From the NCBI GenBank assembly GCA_025642065.1, contig JAODUP010000463.1:248001-312000 (forward strand): DNA of 64,000 nucleotides, given 5' to 3'. The position numbers were made by a program, and so were the translations under genes. Origin of the DNA: Paralvinella palmiformis. Taxonomy: Eukaryota; Annelida; Polychaeta; Terebellida; Alvinellidae. Shown one piece after another: positions 61,050-64,000 of this stretch. The first letter of the stretch is position 1; each line of letters starts with the position of its first letter. The notes beneath the pieces are model-generated. The model did not search any database, was not told where the DNA came from, and was given only the letters and a program-made list of their open reading frames with translations.

Positions 61050-62607
61050 GTTCCGTCTAACTCGAACTCTTCATTGAACCATTCCCAGTTTCGGCTGTTG
61101 GGCACTACTAGCCCGCTGTTAGCTCTTTACCGGCCTTACTAGATGATAATTACACCCGAAGCCTGCGTGCTGTAGCCGCCATCTGATGCTAGAGTCTGAA
61201 TTTTACGTCGATGTCGTTCTAAGAAGTGGTTCGAGTTCAAAGGTATATATTATATTGTTGCGGCTTCGTCCTAGCCCGTCGGTCCTCCGATCGTCCCTCC
61301 AGTCCACCCCCCACACACACACCTTCTGTTACTATACGCCGTGTACTAATGACCCTGGGGCCCTTTCCAGACAGTTGCTGCCTGTCTGCGCACCGCTTGC
61401 ACTTGATTATAGCGCCCCAAAATTACCCTCTCTCATCGCTAAATGCCTGGCTTATAATGAGAGACAGGAGGCCGTCTAGTGGAGGCTGAGATAGGGGGAG
61501 TGACATCTAAAGTCTATGCAGGCTCAGACTGTGGGTCGCTCTCTCTCTCTTTCTCTCTCTTGTCTGTACAGTGGTGGGTGATTTTCTTAGCAGTTTTGTC
61601 AGCCTAACAACACAAAGAGGTCAGACCTTTGGTACACTCGCACACAGACACACACACACATGTGCGCACCTTGAAGCTGCACAGAGCCTACCTGGGCTGT
61701 GGTAACTCGGCATTGTTTTGTTGTTGAGTGCTTTTTTGTTGAATTTGCACGGATTTTTAGCGCCGGAGCCGAGCCTCAACGGGGAGTGCTGCACCGTTGT
61801 TCCAGACTCTGTGAATCGATAGCCACGCGTTGGCTGCTGATGGCCAGCAACCAGTATTGAAGGATGCTATCAGCGGATATTACGGCACCCCAGTCAGCGG
61901 ATATTATCTATCAACCCGTATATCTATAGAGAGGGGGATGGCCGTTTAACATCGGCAGAATACTCGCTCGTAGTAAGAATCTACGCTCTGAGAAAACAAA
62001 CACGCTGCCATTGATGTTATCTGATCGAATTGGATTCTTCCCGTCAGAGACAATTCGAACGTTGCCATCTGCGAGCTTGTTTTCGTTGTGCGATACGGCC
62101 TATGCCAGGACGGTGAAGGGTTCGATCTGGCCGAGGAATATACCGAGCTCTCGTCGGTGTTCACTTCGGCATCGCAATAACAAAATAATGGGACTCGAGC
62201 GCGGCGTATAATCGTCGACGCATCTATTGGAATAGGTTTATAACGGTTATAGGCACTCTGTAGATCGCTTGCAGGCAATCGGAATAGGCGAGATCGAGAG
62301 AGAAAGTGAGTGCATTTCACCGATCGGAGAACAGACAGTTTGGCACCTGGTGAAGTGTAGCGACGCACGCACACATATAGATCTATAGGAGCAGGCAGGG
62401 AGGGGATGCGCTGTTTGCGATAACATTTAGATGCATTCAGCTGCGATTGTTGTTCCACTAAGCGTCTGAATCTGCCTTCTTCAGTATCTCACAGAGTCGA
62501 GTTCGGCTGCGGGTTTTCCCTATCTCTCTCTCTGTGCGAAGAACGTCTCCATCTGGACAGTCAGTCGGAGAGATTGCACGAGACTCTTCACCGCGACGAC
62601 AACCAAG
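61050..62607 (+). promoter_or_regulatory. GC-rich, CpG-containing promoter-like region upstream of the Ig exon
   Basis: The block is distinctly richer in GC and CpG than the rest of the intron, mostly free of long microsatellites, and ends in a leader-like CGCGACGACAACCAAGATGC with a good start context. No TATA box is convincing. It fits a second promoter for a PTK7-like transcript, but a conserved enhancer-rich intron end would look similar. Confidence 0.4.
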
Positions 62608-62962
62608 ATGCCGTCCAATTTTCAGATGGTAACCTTGTTTACTTTCTGTTGTCTTGTAGGGGTTACACGCAGTAAGCAGCAGGATACCTTCTATTTCGAT
62701 CCGGCGCCAATCGACCAGGATGTCGTGGAGGGTGACGACGCATTGCTGCAGTGTGACGTCTCCAATCGGCGACACATCCAGTTCTTCTGGGAGATGAACA
62801 ACAAACAGTTGGCCAACACCAGTCGGAGATACCAGGAGGATAGCGACCTGCGCATACTGCGTGTCGACCGTAACAAAGATGGCGGTTCGTTCCGGTGTAC
62901 GGCGACCAACATCAGTACCGGGGTGTCCCTGCGGAGTCGCGAGGCTCGTCTGAACATATTAT
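62608..62962 (+). CDS. PTK7: PTK7-like gene, first immunoglobulin exon (with alternative in-frame start)
   Basis: As an internal exon it begins at 62660 after a strong acceptor (TTTCTGTTGTCTTGTAG|GG) and ends TTAT|GTAAGT at 62962, phase 1 at both ends. The same frame is open upstream to an ATG at 62608 in good context, reading MPSNFQMVTLFTFCCLVG. The domain: QDVVEGDDALLQCDVSN, HIQFFWEMNN, TSRRYQEDSDL, LRVDRNKDGGSFRCTATNIS and TGVSLRSREARLNI. It has the Ig Cys pair (LLQC, FRC), the core Trp (FFW) and a D.G.F.C motif. Order and spacing follow the first Ig domain of vertebrate PTK7 (QDALQG.RALLRCEV, DTERRF, VDR..DSGTFQC). Known role: a catalytically dead receptor kinase in Wnt/planar cell polarity. 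Later exons lie beyond the window. Another Ig-superfamily receptor cannot be excluded. Confidence 0.68.
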
Positions 62963-64000
62963 GTAAGTACCGATTACTGTTTGGCTTTGTGCGTTTGACT
63001 GGTGAATGTCGGTGACAGTGTGTGTATGTGTGTGAGAGTCTCTCTCTCTCTCTCTCTCTCTCTGTGTTTGTGTCTAAATGGCTTCTAGACTACTAAGTCT
63101 AAGAGCATAGCTGAAGCCAATTGTCATCTGTAAAGTTGTATATAATCATCATCGTTGATTCTATGCCTATTTGATGTTATCTTCATTTCCAGGATACAGA
63201 GATTAATACATTTTTCTCTGACTCTGATGTTCTAAGAGCTCAGATAATGTGTCCTACCTGTTATTATCTGTTATGTCATTATGATCAGTCACATTAAGCC
63301 TAACTAGTTCAGTAATGGCAAATTACAGGTGAATCACGTCTTAATACATTGTGTGTGTGTGTGTGTGTGACCACTTATTTAGATTCCACAACTAATTGAT
63401 GACCATAACAGTATTTTTTTATCTCATTCACTAGTTTTGTTATTATATCTTATACAATCCAGTTGTAACTACGTGATTCAGATTGTTTTCTGTTAATACA
63501 CATAATACAATGTTTGCATAATTGTATTATCTTTCATGACAAAAACAAACATAATCAATGGGAATGTATTACAAATATTTAACTTCCCAACTTCAAATAA
63601 TCAAATTTTAGAAAACACTGAACTCTATCAAATGGCATCATTCGTTTTCACCTAACACTTATCCCACTGATTTCTGGGGTTAAATTCTGAGAACAGATTA
63701 TATGTGTATGCTTGCTATCCATTTTAGTATTACTCCACAGGACAGAGATTGAAATTGTATAGTTTGAACATTGCTAACTATCATGGTTCTGAAGATATTG
63801 ATAAGTTGGTAGAACAAATAATTGGACTTGATAAAATCCAGATTTTGGCTTGATCTGCCAACCACAGGTTTATAATTTAGCCGAATTTTATTGCAAGTGT
63901 GGATAGATCTATGACACAACTTTCAGCCCTGAAAAGTTCACGTCTCTATGCCAATTAACTACAAAGTTATCAAGGCACAGACAGGGCACAATTTAAAGCG
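62963..64000. other. PTK7-like intron 2 (partial)
   Basis: AT-rich sequence with (CT)n at about 63037-63062 and (TG)n at 63350-63369. No further exon with coding character is visible before the window ends. Confidence 0.6.

Larger units (their letters stand above)
48612..62659. other. Presumed PTK7-like intron 1 (14 kb), microsatellite-rich
   Basis: No gene supported inside. It is packed with simple repeats: (CA)n/(TA)n 49173-49222, (TA)n 51055-51184, (CT)n 51522-51546 and 52322-52352, (TA)n 54949-54990, 55826-55857, 56505-56525, 57926-57965, and (CTCA)n 59656-59914. GC-richer, repeat-poor blocks at 49440-50250, 58340-58640 and 61050-62600 stand out and may hold regulatory DNA. Confidence 0.55.

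Noticed and set aside
61946..62458. 170-codon minus-strand frame antisense to the PTK7-like leader
   Set aside because: Long for this DNA, but it lies in the GC-rich block where stops are rarer, shows no domain, and its composition (many S, R, C) looks like non-coding translation.
62458..62957. Minus-strand frames of 88-105 codons opposite the Ig exon
   Set aside because: They mirror a real plus-strand exon; no independent signal.

Overview
This window is nuclear DNA from an animal. The genes are split into many short exons with GT/AG borders, the DNA is AT-rich, and microsatellites, non-LTR retrotransposon remnants, tRNA-derived SINEs and inverted-repeat DNA elements fill the gaps. A lophotrochozoan, probably a mollusc, fits best (the DUF4806-type element gene and a SINE followed by a CTCA-type tail point this way), but the species cannot be fixed from sequence alone.

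Layout. 16-2028 (+): last four coding exons of LPGAT1, a lysophospholipid acyltransferase. 2029-6342: spacer/3' UTR with a SINE and a LINE scrap. 6464-14193 (-): complete eight-exon DNAAF10 (WDR92/Monad), a dynein-arm preassembly factor; its large first intron holds SINE copies, a duplicated 155-bp block and two unexplained exon-like segments. 14.8-15.5 kb: LINE remnant. 16926-22078 (-): three exons that join in phase to encode BTB, BACK and a jacalin-like lectin domain, a combination I do not know as a named family; the BTB exon carries one in-frame stop and one frameshift. A THAP-bearing inverted-repeat element sits in its intron. 22570-22921: a 352-bp MITE. 23575-26508: a 2.9-kb inverted-repeat element holding a spliced DUF4806-like gene. 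27.5-36.7 kb (+): MBIP, an ATAC-complex subunit, with an L2-like LINE and an RTE-like LINE in or before its first intron. 37.6-48.4 kb: mostly intergenic, with a tRNA-Gly(CCC) gene, SINE and LINE remnants, and a leucine-rich-repeat pseudogene cut by a second L2-like LINE copy. 48542-62962 (+): the beginning of a PTK7-like gene, with a signal-peptide exon, a 14-kb intron full of microsatellites, and an immunoglobulin exon that also has its own in-frame ATG behind a GC-rich promoter-like stretch; the gene runs off the right edge.

The genes are unrelated housekeeping or developmental loci (lipid remodelling, cilia assembly, chromatin, Wnt/planar polarity) and do not form an operon or pathway. 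The most unusual items are the BTB-BACK-jacalin locus, the DUF4806 inverted-repeat element, the THAP inverted-repeat element, and the two possible starts of the PTK7-like gene. Protein names rest on sequence patterns recognised by eye; no database search was possible.
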